Origin: a virus
Strand: one strand, 5' to 3'
DNA: 51,238 bases
IMG/VR virus record: IMGVR_UViG_3300027131_000004
Coordinates: 1 to 51,238 of that record
Shown here: positions 26,201 to 37,000 of the stretch, in pieces
Layout: each line of letters begins with the position of its first letter
Position numbering within the stretch: position 1 is the stretch's first letter
Notes under the pieces: model-generated
The model's input: only the letters and a program-made list of their open reading frames with translations
The model's database searches: none
Told to the model about the DNA's origin: nothing
Made by a program: the position numbers and the translations under genes

Positions 26201-28607
26201 CTACAATTTAGTTGATGAGAACAAAGATGCATTTGAAGAAGCTGGAATACGAGTAGGCACTAAGTATGTTTTGGTTGAAGAAAGCAATCAGCTTCCTGCT
26301 GAAGATGCTATAGACCTGAACATGAAAGCCATCTCAGAAGGTAAGAAACCAGAGGGGACTAAAGAATTACCATCTGGTCAAAAGCAACTGCCTTACAAGG
26401 GAATAGAAAAGGCTGGTAGTAATATAGTAAAATCAAATGAACCTACTACTGGTATAAAAACAAAAGGAGCTGAAACTGTAGATGCTGAGGTTATAGTGGA
26501 TGAAGATGGAAATAGATTTTACGCAGTTCAGGTTCCGCTAAAAGAAGGGGAAGACTACATAAAGACATACTTTAATGGACAGAGAAAAGATATCATTGTA
26601 CCTAAATGGTTTGCAGAAGCTTGGAACAATGATAACCTAAAGAGTTCTCCTACTATTACTTGGGTGGGTAAACTAACTGGTGCTAACTTACTGAGAGTTA
26701 TCGCAACTGGTATCAACCCTGTCTTTGGTGTGGCACAGCTTATACCAGATACCATTTCTGCTTATGCTGCAACAGTTGGTGAGAGAAAATACTTACCATT
26801 ACTTATAGATTATCCTAAGTTTTTCATTAAAACACTTGCAGCTGGTAAGGATATTAGCAAGAAGACCCCAGACTACATAGAGGCTACAAAATATGGTGCC
26901 ACCACAAATTTCTATAATGGAGGTTCTGTAGAGTTTGAGAGAGGTCTTCTAGGAAAAGAAGATAAATCTCTTGAGAAGATTATAGAAGAATGGAATGTTC
27001 CGGGACTAAAGCAATACATACTTGGCTCTAAGAAAATTACAGAAACTACGGAGCAGATGACTAAGGTTGCTTTATACAGAAGTATCAGAGATGGAAAAAT
27101 TGCCGAGTACAAGAATCAGTTTGGCTCTGAGCCTACTAGTCAGGATTTAGAAGATATTAGAATAGAATCTGGTGCATTAGCACGTTCAACCGCAGACTTC
27201 CATAGAAAAGGTACATATGGCTCTGACTTGAATAAAGTTATTCCTTACTTGAATGCAGCTATTCAGGTTCAACGAGCTGTGCTTGGTTCAGCTAAACAGA
27301 ATAAATCTAAGACCTTATACTACAGTATGGAGTTTGCAGCGTATACTACACTACTGCTCCTTTCGGCTATAGGTATGGGTGATGACGATGAAACGAAAGA
27401 GAAGAAGCGTTTAGCATACTCAAAATGGTCTGATTTTGATAGGGGTAATAGGGTTCCTTTATTCTTCATTGAATCACAGAATAGATTTATAAGTGTAAAA
27501 CTCCCTGAGTTTTTAGTTCCTATCAATACTTTAGTAAGCAAGTCTATACAGAGAGGAGTTCTTGAGCAAAATCTTGAGTACTCTGATGTAAACTTCGCAA
27601 AAGACATGAAAGAAATCACCATGTCTGTTATGGAGGAGTTTCCTGTAACACAGTTTGCTAATGTAGAGAAGGTTCTGTCAAGAAACCCAATGTACTCCGG
27701 AATGAGTAAGTTCTTTATGAACAGAGACCCATATAGGCAAGAGGAAGTTGTTGCATTTGAGAAGTCCACTAAAGACTACCTTGAAGGTGCAAGAATTGGT
27801 GAAAGAAGGGCAGCTGATATCTACCAAAGAATTGGTAAGGCTAGTATGAGTCCTATACTTCCAGAGGGTATATCTCCTAAAAGATTAGAAGCAGCGGTAA
27901 ATTCTATACCTTTTGAAAACAACCCATTTAGTGGCGTACTGGTATATGCAACTGAACTGGCTACAGATGAGAAGAAGCTATTTGAGGAGAGATACGGGAA
28001 AGGTGCTCTAATGCAAATCCTTAAAGCTTCTGGAATATCTCAGAGATATTTCAAGGAGGGTTCTAAGGTTAATCAAGGATTGACAGACAACTCAATAAAC
28101 GAGATAAAGGATAGAAGCGAATTCAAGGATTTACTCGCTAAGTCTATAATACCTAAGTTTGATAGCCTAGCCACTACCATGACTCGCAGAGAGGCGTATC
28201 TGGCTGTAAAAGATGATTTTATAAAGAGCCAGTATAAGAGCTTAGACCCTGAGCAAAAGAAGATTGCTAGGACTTGGTTTGATGGGGAATTTGTGAATAT
28301 GGCTAAACGAGATGTACAAGACCCGATGATTCAGCAGATTCTGGGAATGACTACTGCGGATGCCAAGCTAGACGCAATAAACGAAACGCTTCAGACTATT
28401 AAGCAGACAGACTCATCTAAAATAGAGTTTCTGAAAACCTTGTACGATAAGGGCCTTATGAAGACGGGAGATATAGGAACAAGGTTAAATCAAAGGGGTA
28501 TGAGGATTAAGAATAATGGAGAACCGAACCCTTACTTTGAGCCAGAGATTGGCTATATACGGGATGAGATGAAAAGGATAGTGGAACAGCTAAGAGCTAA
28601 CAAGTAG
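20265..28607 (+). CDS. Giant polyvalent virion protein with zincin motif and LPD38-like region
   Basis: A 2780-aa protein, about one sixth of the window. N-terminal ~390 residues: helical. Residues ~390-440: a Gly/Ala-rich hydrophobic stretch that could enter membrane. Residues ~750-1100: segments resembling recurring domains of phage large polyvalent proteins (LRLDIPAY, then SYRNVARIT; RHSYFYDRSSQQMG; PIMVTISDELTTGD). HEMGH lies at 1461-1465 in AIHEMGHIWVDYI, a zinc-peptidase helix. Residues ~2150-2420 resemble LPD38, including ALARSTADFHRKGTYG (~2303-2318), with a hydrophobic segment near 2350-2375. Such proteins are packaged and ejected into the host with the DNA. I looked for DxDGD-type RNA polymerase motifs and saw none. 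Confidence 0.75.
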   Translation: MNFEQNFSPLDTESSEYQSINIVPLVEPISNQTDQEEPKLPSLSEKAKGVKDTMPPQVKAPNFENLKLTTWKQTGGQKIIDVVITPQIQSVYDSFKYSQDYINAVIKDKLDTLPQQSQERENLRGYIYKANEANTVETGAVRTELVYNMMNEFSDIQTNNRTRDSFIRSQYSPAYHSESKALRDEYESSELKGLLSKRQYSALKSLSYGKQADYQEYIKVITDDKASAVDKELALLNLDRIGTGIDLDASTKLIFDAKSGQIDKSKINEGVNLYNKSTSDFASVDEKIKTLELNNPYNLTVAKGIFNRAIQRGLAVGASADILNVSSESSGIDYNRLADLQRMQQEARSSKAFEDWHKNPTFENFSKNPIGIIAEMSLESLVAMYYHGASRIAAGVTAGATAGSVVPGAGTAVGAGYGVMAGMGVTSLNLEYSGQILEGIAAAGYNTSSAEDLQKAFQDKALIDKLKADGYKKGIPVALLDMLSMGVAGKIVTKTGKTVGGKIIGGLAELGMQATTGMAGEATGQLVVSGKITSMADIYAEGMGEIGPGVVETAFGTVQENAKNNKPISKKDLAIVIDGMGLQKAYDNIDVLIGSGQVTEQAGQQLKDEAKASFEKMQKMPQLLSVDAKSKIMDLVDKRDDLIKKSENLDDVFKKEAKDLAEQLNKKILEIANEDISSQQKQKENAIKESGGTQQKSVPEGGISQYPGTEKVQEQATTETDISNRPIGSTEEVTPQFQKTGPITIQWEKSPEGKGDPSISSRNPIVVEAAQNLKAGKISNEEYRATVSENSPITPITRFFDPATEQEVTNALSKDKVAKVNATILDNTTVGLRLDIPAYSNNNTWVVSVHEGDTNAGKAISYRNVARITDVTFGVEPKAALSIASGVPKTTIGRMFGKWQNMEGANMEQQGENAKKIVQEVVNNPEWVQVGMNPFRHSYFYDRSSQQMGRPIKSAQEVVQIGGLVYAKNPEYGNWTDESYRVKGMLDSKGAPIQFQTSNTGANEVSDITTQMNKTGENALDFKVDDAVKSTAKADVNNLVSRQGNAATPAVVNISDFIGKPIMVTISDELTTGDIVNPATGNVIKGLMGGIGFNYTQGNTGFAWAYTDEATAQDTLNAAKEIYKKNPSLYPDGIVPVAVVKMGTEAINSNEAVFRVLLDNLNSLPKANLKNAYKALVDDIKLNLDRLSNLAKTKTLSPSERNALNGYRQLAQEYLKQNKSIQEVVTNIAQLNINTRPLIMDRITAGEVGLLTDVNRLRADKPVTKALMQGLGKEDIKKIHLGWITEPLRDPAIKNVPARHVIGFVGIDATAETIERSNHPNYPFSLKGKGLGVVENTAHLASVMPTAYGNAVKKITDAVAGNKKITPAESVSRAMPSGLANAIFRGKNIVEQESELSNLMGFLNLSFPNVTFFTDQQSFEDIIASPDVKKYVKEGEIIYGLTTDGKIYLNPSIATANTAIHEMGHIWVDYIQNMKPELFNKGIELAEGTEELEKAKAQLGDNINARKEALAMLIGNRGETIVNAAKKSKFKEWLVGVWKFLQEQFPSLRNMNPEQIESLTLEQFLGGALKDILSGKPISEVKEEYVQIGAAAQKMSDIVPFESQLPEGPQGPKPTGEVGPVKQPSGVPAKKKYEWESFKKQPGIPGEEMIKTSTGRYVATESMRGQIMDRDRTLKEIKKATPSLLSRIVASVKVGILDNQYNVIKLLQSVGRSGELVKAYLLTRNSASTTAMAMAEEAVKNIFGGLSKTKKYVFGDTSISEYVLFNQMIGYQRVISIQKQMDETYQLMTQAYNNIKSALENNPNADISQDLKEYNRHKNRLVENGMIDEKGNYVGESLDTEFALGQVTATQAYNLLQEVRSTIGEEDFAQLMTRSEAYSQYFNSMMKSRMEAGLISQDTYNYLSKFFYAPTRYISSIIADPILSMARPTTSYSNDRSLKMKQLKGGSERLNASDYEGLLKGIIYASEYSIAENRATNRFYNLVDENKDAFEEAGIRVGTKYVLVEESNQLPAEDAIDLNMKAISEGKKPEGTKELPSGQKQLPYKGIEKAGSNIVKSNEPTTGIKTKGAETVDAEVIVDEDGNRFYAVQVPLKEGEDYIKTYFNGQRKDIIVPKWFAEAWNNDNLKSSPTITWVGKLTGANLLRVIATGINPVFGVAQLIPDTISAYAATVGERKYLPLLIDYPKFFIKTLAAGKDISKKTPDYIEATKYGATTNFYNGGSVEFERGLLGKEDKSLEKIIEEWNVPGLKQYILGSKKITETTEQMTKVALYRSIRDGKIAEYKNQFGSEPTSQDLEDIRIESGALARSTADFHRKGTYGSDLNKVIPYLNAAIQVQRAVLGSAKQNKSKTLYYSMEFAAYTTLLLLSAIGMGDDDETKEKKRLAYSKWSDFDRGNRVPLFFIESQNRFISVKLPEFLVPINTLVSKSIQRGVLEQNLEYSDVNFAKDMKEITMSVMEEFPVTQFANVEKVLSRNPMYSGMSKFFMNRDPYRQEEVVAFEKSTKDYLEGARIGERRAADIYQRIGKASMSPILPEGISPKRLEAAVNSIPFENNPFSGVLVYATELATDEKKLFEERYGKGALMQILKASGISQRYFKEGSKVNQGLTDNSINEIKDRSEFKDLLAKSIIPKFDSLATTMTRREAYLAVKDDFIKSQYKSLDPEQKKIARTWFDGEFVNMAKRDVQDPMIQQILGMTTADAKLDAINETLQTIKQTDSSKIEFLKTLYDKGLMKTGDIGTRLNQRGMRIKNNGEPNPYFEPEIGYIRDEMKRIVEQLRANK

Positions 28608-28624
28608 TTAAAAAGTATATTAAG

Positions 28625-28632
28625 TATCTTTG
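28625..28632 (+). promoter_or_regulatory. -7 promoter element for the fibre cluster
   Basis: TATCTTTG lies 14 bases before ATG 28647, in the 39-base gap after the giant protein. No -33 TTTG is visible. Confidence 0.6.
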
Positions 28633-28646
28633 TAAAAACGTAAAAA

Positions 28647-29192
28647 ATGGCAATATTTCAAGCAAACCTGACAGTTCAGGTTGCATATGACGCAACAAAA
28701 GTCACCTTTGTAGATAGCAGTAATTATGGTGGAACAGAGACTGCCGGAGGTGGAGCCGTGGTTGGTATATCAAATGCCACTACAAGAGTGGTAAGAGTTT
28801 ACAGAACTATAGATACATCTACACCTTGGAAGACATTTACATTTGCCAGCGGTAGTTTAATATTTGAGGCTACGGGAGCAAACAATCTACCTAGTGCTGC
28901 ATATAGATTTGAGTTTGAAATCACCAATACGACTGGTGTTACCTTAACACCTTCACAGAAGCAAGACTATGGCGTATATCCAGTAAACGTAACAGAAAAG
29001 GCTAAATATCTAAAGTATGTTATGGATATGAAGAATAACCCTAAACTCCGTGAGGATAAGGTGTATATCAAAAATCTTAGCTTGTTTGCTGCAGAACTTG
29101 ACCTATCAGATTTCATGGCTGAACTTGGTGATATCCAGTCTAGCCAAGATGCAATAGACAGAATTAATAACTATGTAATAAATCTATTCTAA
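28647..29192 (+). CDS. Putative tail-associated structural protein
   Basis: A 181-aa protein. The N-terminal ~110 residues are beta-rich (Thr/Val/Gly), with a start, FQANLTVQVAYDATKVTFVD, similar to small tail or baseplate proteins. The C-terminal part is helical and acidic (LSLFAAELDLSDFMAELGDI). It leads the fibre transcript and is coupled to the next gene through TAATG. No named family is recognised; a role in attaching fibres to the tail is an inference from position. Confidence 0.5.
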   Translation: MAIFQANLTVQVAYDATKVTFVDSSNYGGTETAGGGAVVGISNATTRVVRVYRTIDTSTPWKTFTFASGSLIFEATGANNLPSAAYRFEFEITNTTGVTLTPSQKQDYGVYPVNVTEKAKYLKYVMDMKNNPKLREDKVYIKNLSLFAAELDLSDFMAELGDIQSSQDAIDRINNYVINLF

Positions 29193-29455
29193 TGTATACC
29201 CAAGCAGAACTAGCAAATATCAGAAATTCAGGTGTTCGCCTTTGGTCTTCATGGGCTGGGATAGGTTATTCAAAATTGACAAATACCTTAAACCCAGACG
29301 ATTATGAAAAGCAAGTGCTTTTTTATATAATCAACAAGGCGTTAAAGTTTGCCATGGATGGTGACAATATCAATGATTCTGTATTATTAGCTAACCTTCT
29401 GGTGGGTGTGGATTCGATAGCTGACGGAAATAAACTATCTCTCTCAATCATATAA
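29192..29455 (+). CDS. Unknown small fibre-cluster protein
   Basis: An 87-aa protein starting in a TAATG overlap. Mostly helical (YTQAELANIRNSG; NPDDYEKQVLFYIINKALKF), without motifs or membrane segments. It sits between two putative tail proteins and ends one base before the next ATG. It may be a minor tail component or assembly factor. Confidence 0.5.
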   Translation: MYTQAELANIRNSGVRLWSSWAGIGYSKLTNTLNPDDYEKQVLFYIINKALKFAMDGDNINDSVLLANLLVGVDSIADGNKLSLSII

Positions 29456-29456
29456 C

Positions 29457-29963
29457 ATGCCATCACTAAACATTCAAAATAGCATACTGGTACCATCGGA
29501 GGACGCTTCTATAACGGGTCACTCCAACTCGTCCAGCTTGATACCTGAGAGGATTGACCTTTCTGGTATTGACCTGTCTGGGACTGGTGGTATTGTGCCT
29601 GATGTGCTTATTGACAACATATACAATTCCAACAAGATTAATGAGTGGAATTACGCCTACCAAAAAGTAGTGCAATCTGTAGATGTAAGTAATGTTGGGA
29701 ATCTATACACAATCACGTTAAATTTCTTAGACGGCACTTCCATATCCGACACCTTTACGGTAATTCAGGACAAGAACTATGTTCATGACCAACAAGTAGC
29801 TTCTGATACTTGGGTAATTACGCATAATTTAGGTAAATTTGCTTCCGTTGGAATTGTGGATACTGCTGGGGATGAAGTAGAGGGGGAAGTAAGACATAAT
29901 TCTAATAATCAAATAACAATAACATTCACAGCACCAGTAAGCGGAAAGGCTTACATAAACTAA
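29457..29963 (+). CDS. Tail fibre/adaptor protein with terminal HNLG module
   Basis: A 168-aa beta-rich protein. The last ~45 residues form a recognisable phage module, WVITHNLGKFASVGIVDTAG, followed by a strand and FTAPVSGKAYIN. The same module in diverged form ends the next protein, 29970-31061. Such modules occur at the tips of tail appendages and upper-fibre adaptors. It probably connects the long fibre to the tail. No enzymatic residues are visible. Confidence 0.55.
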   Translation: MPSLNIQNSILVPSEDASITGHSNSSSLIPERIDLSGIDLSGTGGIVPDVLIDNIYNSNKINEWNYAYQKVVQSVDVSNVGNLYTITLNFLDGTSISDTFTVIQDKNYVHDQQVASDTWVITHNLGKFASVGIVDTAGDEVEGEVRHNSNNQITITFTAPVSGKAYIN

Positions 29964-29969
29964 AGTAAA

Positions 29970-31061
29970 ATGGCAAAAAAAGTACTCGTAAACCTAGACC
30001 TCAGTAAAAATCAGATACTGAACGTAGCGTTACAGAATTTAACATCTGCACCCAGTTCACCTGTAACTGGTCAAATTTATTACAACTCAACAGACAAGGC
30101 TGTCTATTTTTGGGATGGTACATCATGGATTAACGTATCCGGTGACATCACAGAAGTTGTAGCCGGAAGTGGTCTAACTGGTGGTGGTAATAGTGGTTCA
30201 GTTACGCTGGATTTGAATCCAGATAACGTAACTATCGAAGTAAATAACGATATCGTTAGACTTAAAGACTTAGGCGTATCTACTGGTAAGCTTGCTGATG
30301 GTGCAGTAACCACAATTAAGATTGGTAACAATCAGGTTACGTTTGCCAAAATGCAACAGATTTCAGACCTAAAATTGATAGGTAATGTGTCTGGTGCTAC
30401 AGGTAACCCTGCCGAGGTTTCAATCATAACAAGTACATCACTTTCTGGTGCTAGTAACTCTAATATCCCAAGTACTCTTGCTGTTAAAACATATATTGAT
30501 AGTGCAATCGGTGGACTAGGAAATCTTGAGGGTGCATGGGATGCATCAACAGGTTCTTTCCCTTCAGCGGTTGGTGGAACAAAGAAGGGTGACTACTGGT
30601 TCGTGAGTGTTGCAGGAACAGTTAACTCTGTTTCATTTAATGTTGGAGATGTAATCATCGCAAAAGTTGATGCAGCTTCTACTTCCTTAGCTACAGACTG
30701 GATTCAGCTTGAAGTTAACAGAGACCAAGCTACAGAAAGCACATTAGGTCTTGCTGAAATTGCAACACAGGCTGAAACAAATGCTGGTACTGATGACCAG
30801 AGAATTGTTACTCCTTTAAAGCTTAAAACTTTATTGGATGCCCGTGTAGGTGGATATGCAGCAAACGTAGGTAATGGTGCTGCAACTTCATTTGCTGTAA
30901 CTCACAACTTGGGTACAGTAGATGTGATTGTAATGTTGAAAGATAATACTACTCTTGAGGAAGTTTTAGCTGATGTGGTTATCACAGATGCAAATACCGT
31001 TACGGTTAGTTTTGCAACTGCCCCTGCAGCAAACGCTTACAGAGTAATTATAAAGAAATAA
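29970..31061 (+). CDS. Tail fibre-like protein
   Basis: A 363-aa protein. It begins with a fibre N-terminus (KVLVNLDLSKNQILNVALQN) and the widespread segment GQIYYNSTDKAVYFWDGTSW. Repetitive beta regions follow (GSGLTGGGNSGSVTLDL), then a Gly/Ser/Thr-rich shaft. It ends with an HNLG module (FAVTHNLGTVDVIVMLKD). Likely a trimeric appendage that joins or precedes the giant fibre encoded 12 bases downstream. Confidence 0.68.
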   Translation: MAKKVLVNLDLSKNQILNVALQNLTSAPSSPVTGQIYYNSTDKAVYFWDGTSWINVSGDITEVVAGSGLTGGGNSGSVTLDLNPDNVTIEVNNDIVRLKDLGVSTGKLADGAVTTIKIGNNQVTFAKMQQISDLKLIGNVSGATGNPAEVSIITSTSLSGASNSNIPSTLAVKTYIDSAIGGLGNLEGAWDASTGSFPSAVGGTKKGDYWFVSVAGTVNSVSFNVGDVIIAKVDAASTSLATDWIQLEVNRDQATESTLGLAEIATQAETNAGTDDQRIVTPLKLKTLLDARVGGYAANVGNGAATSFAVTHNLGTVDVIVMLKDNTTLEEVLADVVITDANTVTVSFATAPAANAYRVIIKK

Positions 31062-31073
31062 ACATATCTCTAA

Positions 31074-34000
31074 ATGAGAATTTTAGCTAACTTAAACGTA
31101 GTTGGCACGCTGGACTTAGATTCAGTAGCCAATGCTGGTGTAGATACAGATAGGTTTTTAGTACAGGATTCTAACGGTGTTGTAAGATATAGGACGGGTG
31201 CGGAAGTAGCATCCGACATTGGAGCTTCCAACCTTGCTGCATCTGTGCTGAAGCATCAAGTAAAACTCGGAGAAGCTATAGCTAAAGGTCAAGCAGTATA
31301 CGTTTCATCTTCCGATGGAACTAATATGATTGTATCTAAGGCATCAAATGCGTCAGAAGCTACTTCATCAAAAACGCTTGGATTACTAGAAACAGGGGGT
31401 GCATTAAACGCACAGGTGAATGTTATTACAGAGGGTTTGCTGGCTGGTCTAGATACATCTACTGCAGTCGCTGGAGACCCTGTATGGCTTGGAACTAATG
31501 GTAATCTTATTTTCGGTTTAAATAATAAGCCTTACGCACCTGCACATTTAGTGTTTGTGGGTATTGTAACAAGAGTTCAGCAAAACAACGGAGAGATTTT
31601 CATTAAGCCACAAAACGGCTTTGAGTTAAGAGAAATTCACGATGTACAGATAACTACTACTCCTAATAACAATGAGGTTTTGTCTTATGAGACATCTTCT
31701 TCATTGTATAAGATGAAGTCTATCCCAACATTGCTTGGTTACACTCCGGCTGATTCGGCTAGGATTTTAACAATAAATGGCACAGCACACGACCTATCGG
31801 CAAATAGAACATGGAACGTAGGTACAGTTACATCTGTCGGTCTCTCAGTACCAACTGGATTTGCTATAGGTAGTTCACCTGTTACTGGTAGTGGAACTCT
31901 TGCTCTATCATTTGCAGCAGGATATAGTTTACCTACAACAGCATCTCAGTCTAACTGGGATACAGCATATAGTAACAGGATTACTTCACTAACTACAACT
32001 GGTACAAGTGGTGCAGCTACTTTATCAAGTAATGTATTAAATATACCTAACTATACACTTGCTGGATTAGGCGGTGTTAGCGGTTCTGGTACAACAAATA
32101 CATTGCCTAAGTTTAGCTCATCTACTGGTCTTACTGATAGCATTATAAGAGAAGTGAGTGGTAGTAGATTACTGATAGGTACAGGTACCGTAGATGACAC
32201 TACAAGCATTATTCAAACTAACGGAGAGATAAGAGCTGTACATTTAACTCTTAGTGGTGCAGTAAGTAGTAATACTAACCTATGGATTAAATCTGTAACA
32301 GGATTCTTAGGACAGATTATCTATATGAATAATTCTAATATGACATTTGCCCTACGGGACAATGCTACATATTGGGATGTTTATTCTTATGTTACTGGTA
32401 GTGCTGGACAGAAGCTCATTGTATATGCTAATGGTACAGTTAAATTACCGGGCTATACTTCTAACGGATTTTTAAAGACATCAGCTTCTGACGGAACGCT
32501 GGTTGTTGACACAAATACATATTTAACGGGTAATCAGAGTATCACACTTAGTGGTGATGCTACAGGTTCTGGTACTACTTCTATTGCGGTAACACTTTCA
32601 AATAGCGGGGTTACTGCTGGAACATATCGTTCTGTAACAGTAGACTCGAAGGGTCGAGTAACTGCTGGTACTAATCCTACTACAATATCTGGATATGGTA
32701 TCACAGATGCTTACACTAAGACAGAGATAAACAACTTCTTCTCTGGTACTACTGCAATTACGGGGTATAATAAATCAAACTGGGATACTGCATTTGGTTG
32801 GGGGAATCATGCCTCACAGGGGTATGCTACTACCAGCTATGTTACAACTCAGATTAATAACCTTGTTGCTGGTGCACCCGGATTACTTGACACTCTGGAT
32901 GAGTTAGCAGCAGCTTTGGGTGATGACCCGAACTTTGCTACTACAGTAACTACTGCTCTTAGCAATAGGCTTCGTGTAGATACTGCTACTCAGGGGTTGA
33001 CTAGCACGCAACAATCTAATGGTAGAACTAACTTGGGACTTGGTAGTTTGGCTACCTTAAGTTCTATAGGCAATTCATATATCACAGACCTTGCTTGGTC
33101 TAAAATTACTGGTGCTCCTAGCTTTTTAACTGCTGAGGCTGATACGTTAGCAAGTGTTACTGGACGAGGTGCTACTACATCTAGTGCAGTTACATTTAAT
33201 GCAGGAATAACTGTTAATGGTACAGCACATAGTATCTTTAATAAACCATCAACATCTGCATATCAGACGGTATCATTATTTGGGACAAGCGGTGGAGGGG
33301 TATTTATAACATCAGATAATGCCATTGTGGGCAGAGGTGCATACTATAATAGCGGTTGGATTGCTACCGCTACGAGTGGAGCAGCCTTAGATTTTACTGC
33401 CATTTCTGGAGGGGTAGGAATATTTTATTTTACAGGAGCAACTGTTGGTGGTGCTCCTACAATGAGTGCTACATATACTCTTTATCATACTGGTAATCTA
33501 ACTAACTTAAATCAGTTAACAAACGGTCCGGGTTATATTACAGGAAACCAAAACATTACTCTAAGTGGTGATGTAACAGGAAGTGGAGCCACATCTATAG
33601 TAACGACTATTGCAAATAATGCAATAACTACTGCTAAGATTAATAATGGTGCAGTAACCGCTGCAAAACTTGCAACATTTGGAGCAGGTGAAGGATTATC
33701 TTGGGCAGCTAATACAGATGGGGCTTCTATCATATTTGAATCTACTGGTGATGGAGCTAGTGGTGGTAGGGCTTTGTCAAACCTTCTTATTGCTCTTACT
33801 GATAATGGAGACGAAGGATTAAAAGTTACCTCAGCTGGTGCAGAGCTGTTTTATGTAAATACTAACCAGCTTCAGTACAAGGGGAATAATATATGGACAG
33901 CTGCAAATCTTACTAACCTTAACCAGTTAACGAATGGTCCGGGGTATATCACATCTTCTGGTAGTATTACAGGTTCAGCTGGGTCTTTATCTGATGACTC

Positions 34001-37000
34001 TGGATATATTAGAACTAGGGGTGGTGGTACTGAAGCAAACATAGATACATATACCGACAATGGTGTACGTTCAATAGCATTTACAGGTTATTCACAGCAT
34101 TTATTAAGCTGGAATGTTGGCGGTTCTCCGGGTACTATTCAGCAGATGTTTCACTATAATACTCCAGCTAATGGATGGAGAATAAGGAACAAAACAGACA
34201 ATAACACTTGGTCTTCTTGGGGTTATGTAGTTATGACATCTGCAAACCAAGGTTTGATTAGCGGAACTATTGCTACACAGTCTTGGGTACAATCTCAGGG
34301 GTATGCGTCAGGTGGTCCTTTTATCCCGGTATCTGCTAATACAAATGCTACTGGTTGGGTTTCTTTCTCTGCTTCAACTCAGGGTACTCCAATAATCAAA
34401 GCTATTCAACAAGATACTGCTTCTGGATATTATTTATTCCAAGGCGTAACTGGGAGTACAGAGGTGTACAGGGTGGACAGGGGTGGTAGTGCTTATTTTG
34501 GGGGTACTATTCAAACAGACGGTAACATCTATATATCAAACAATGGTGGGCGTTTATATTTCGATAGACCCAATGGAGCTACTGTAGGTGCAGTAGGTTG
34601 GCATACTAACGATGTGTTTTATTTAGGAGGTCATCCAGATTATGGACCCGGAGCAGGGAATACTGTACGAGTGTACGGATTTGGCTCAGACCTTAGCCTT
34701 GGTAATGCAAATGCGGGAGATGTTATAACTATTAGCAATAGTGGTGCGATAACAACCAACTATGCTATTACTGCTAACAATAAGATTTACCTAAACAGCA
34801 GTAATACTGCTGGAAGTTGGGGGTATGCTGGCTTATTTGTAGATAGGAATAACGCTGCCAATAACTATATACCATTCTCATTTGAAAGCCAATACGGTAA
34901 CCACTCTTGGGGTATTGTTGCAAGATACCATATACAAACAGGTGGTCAAGATAAACCATCTATTCAATTTACTTCAACTGGAAGTAACGACAGATGGAGT
35001 TTAGGTTTTTGTTCAGGTAGTGACTGGAATTTCCGTATTACTCAAAACCAAGGATATAGAACTGATAATTCAGGACAAGATGGTTGGGGTACTGAAAGAT
35101 TTAAAATAGATACATCTGGTAATACATATGCTGCCATAGGAGGAACATTATACGCAAACGGTACGCAAGTTATAACTAATAATGGAGGTACTTGGAACAT
35201 TAATGTTACTGGTACAGCTAATTCTGAGACTCTTGCTACAGTAGTATCAAGAGGAAGTTTAACTACAAATACAATAAATGTTTCAGAAACTACAGGTGGA
35301 GGTTTTATGTACCGCACAAATAGTTCATGGGGTGGATGGGCTAGACATGGATTTTCGTTTGGGAACGGTTCAGGTACAGTAATGAAAGCATTTGGTGCAT
35401 ATGGAGATTCCGGTGCATCTTTGTCTTATATGTACTTAGGTACAGACTATTCAACTAACACACTTCGTGTTTATGATAACTATGTGTATATACCGGGCCT
35501 TGACTTAGCAATATCCAATGCAAATAGTAGTCACTCAAGAGGAAATTATTTTAGAGGTAGCTCAAGTCATTTAGTTATTGGTACAGGTGGAACGCTTTAC
35601 TTAAACTATGGTAATACTAGCGGTGAAACACGCATTGATGGAACTACATATATCAATAATGCAATAGCATTACATGCCAATAACTATAACTCCTACGCCC
35701 CTACATTAACTGGTGGAGGAGCTTCTGGTACTTGGGGTATTAGTATTACAGGAAATGCTGCTACACTAGGTGGATATGGACCTAATCAAACTGGGGGAGC
35801 CTATACTATAGTTCAAAGAGATGCAAATGGATATATACAGAATTCATATTTCTATATGTCGGGTGGAGGTTCTGAAAGAAACTCTTCCGGTCTTGGATAT
35901 ATAGCAGGTTTTAACTCTAGCGATTACTATGTAAGAAGTTATAACTCAACAGCAGTAGCTTCCTTCTTGGGGCTTGGCTCAATGGCATATCAAAATACAG
36001 GCTCCTACTATACTACCTCTAACTCAATCTATACTAATGCTGGTAATTTTACAACAGCTGGAACAGGTTGGTATAGGGTAGCGACTACAGGAAGTGATGG
36101 AAGGGGAACATATTATGTTGAAGTATATACTACTGGAGGAAACCATAATCCATCTTATTTGAAGATATTAGCTCATGGTGATTGGGGCAATGACAAACTG
36201 GTTACCGTAGAAACTGATGGTGGATTCCCAGCAAGTGCGGTAAGAATAACAAGGGGGGCTAGTAATACATTCTTAGAAGTATACTTTACAACCACAATTC
36301 TAGGTGCTAGTTTAAGAGTTAATAGATTAGGATTTGATAGCTCTGTTCAGATATATACAGGAGCTCTCCCATCTGGTGGTGATACATTAAAAGACCAACT
36401 ACCAGTTGATTCTAAATTTATAACCCAATCTATAAGTGCAACAAGTAGGATATATGTAGGAAATGGGGGAGAGACACTTGGTCTGATTGGAATGGGAGCT
36501 TCTAATCTATATGGATTAGGTATTTCTGGTGCCTATACTTCTTTATATGGACATTATCAAGGAAATGGTGTTCAGCTGGGTTATTATAATGGTTCTTCGT
36601 TTACGCCTAGATTAATTGTAAATAATGGTGGTGATATAGTTTTAACATCCGGGACTAGTGGTACAACCGGAAAGTTAATCTTTAAAACAACAGATAACTC
36701 AGACCTGAATAAATACATAATGCAGGATGGGTATTGGACTGTAATAGGTACACACTCTAACGAAGGATTAAGAGTAAGAGATTCTGGTGGGAATATATTG
36801 ATAAATATTGCTGGAAGTACAAATGGATACCCAAGCAGAGTTGGTATTGGGACTACCACTCCATCGTATAAGCTTCATGTTGCAGGGGATATATATGCGG
36901 ATGGTGGTTGGATGAGAATATCTGGTACCGCTGGTTTATACTGGGAAACTTATGGTGGTGGTTTTAGAATGACTGGTTCTTCTTATGTAGAAATGTATAA

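Noticed and set aside
20265-28607. A virion RNA polymerase in the giant protein, as in N4 or crAss-like phages
   Set aside because: I saw no DxDGD, T7-like or N4-like catalytic motif. The recognised regions are zincin and polyvalent domains.
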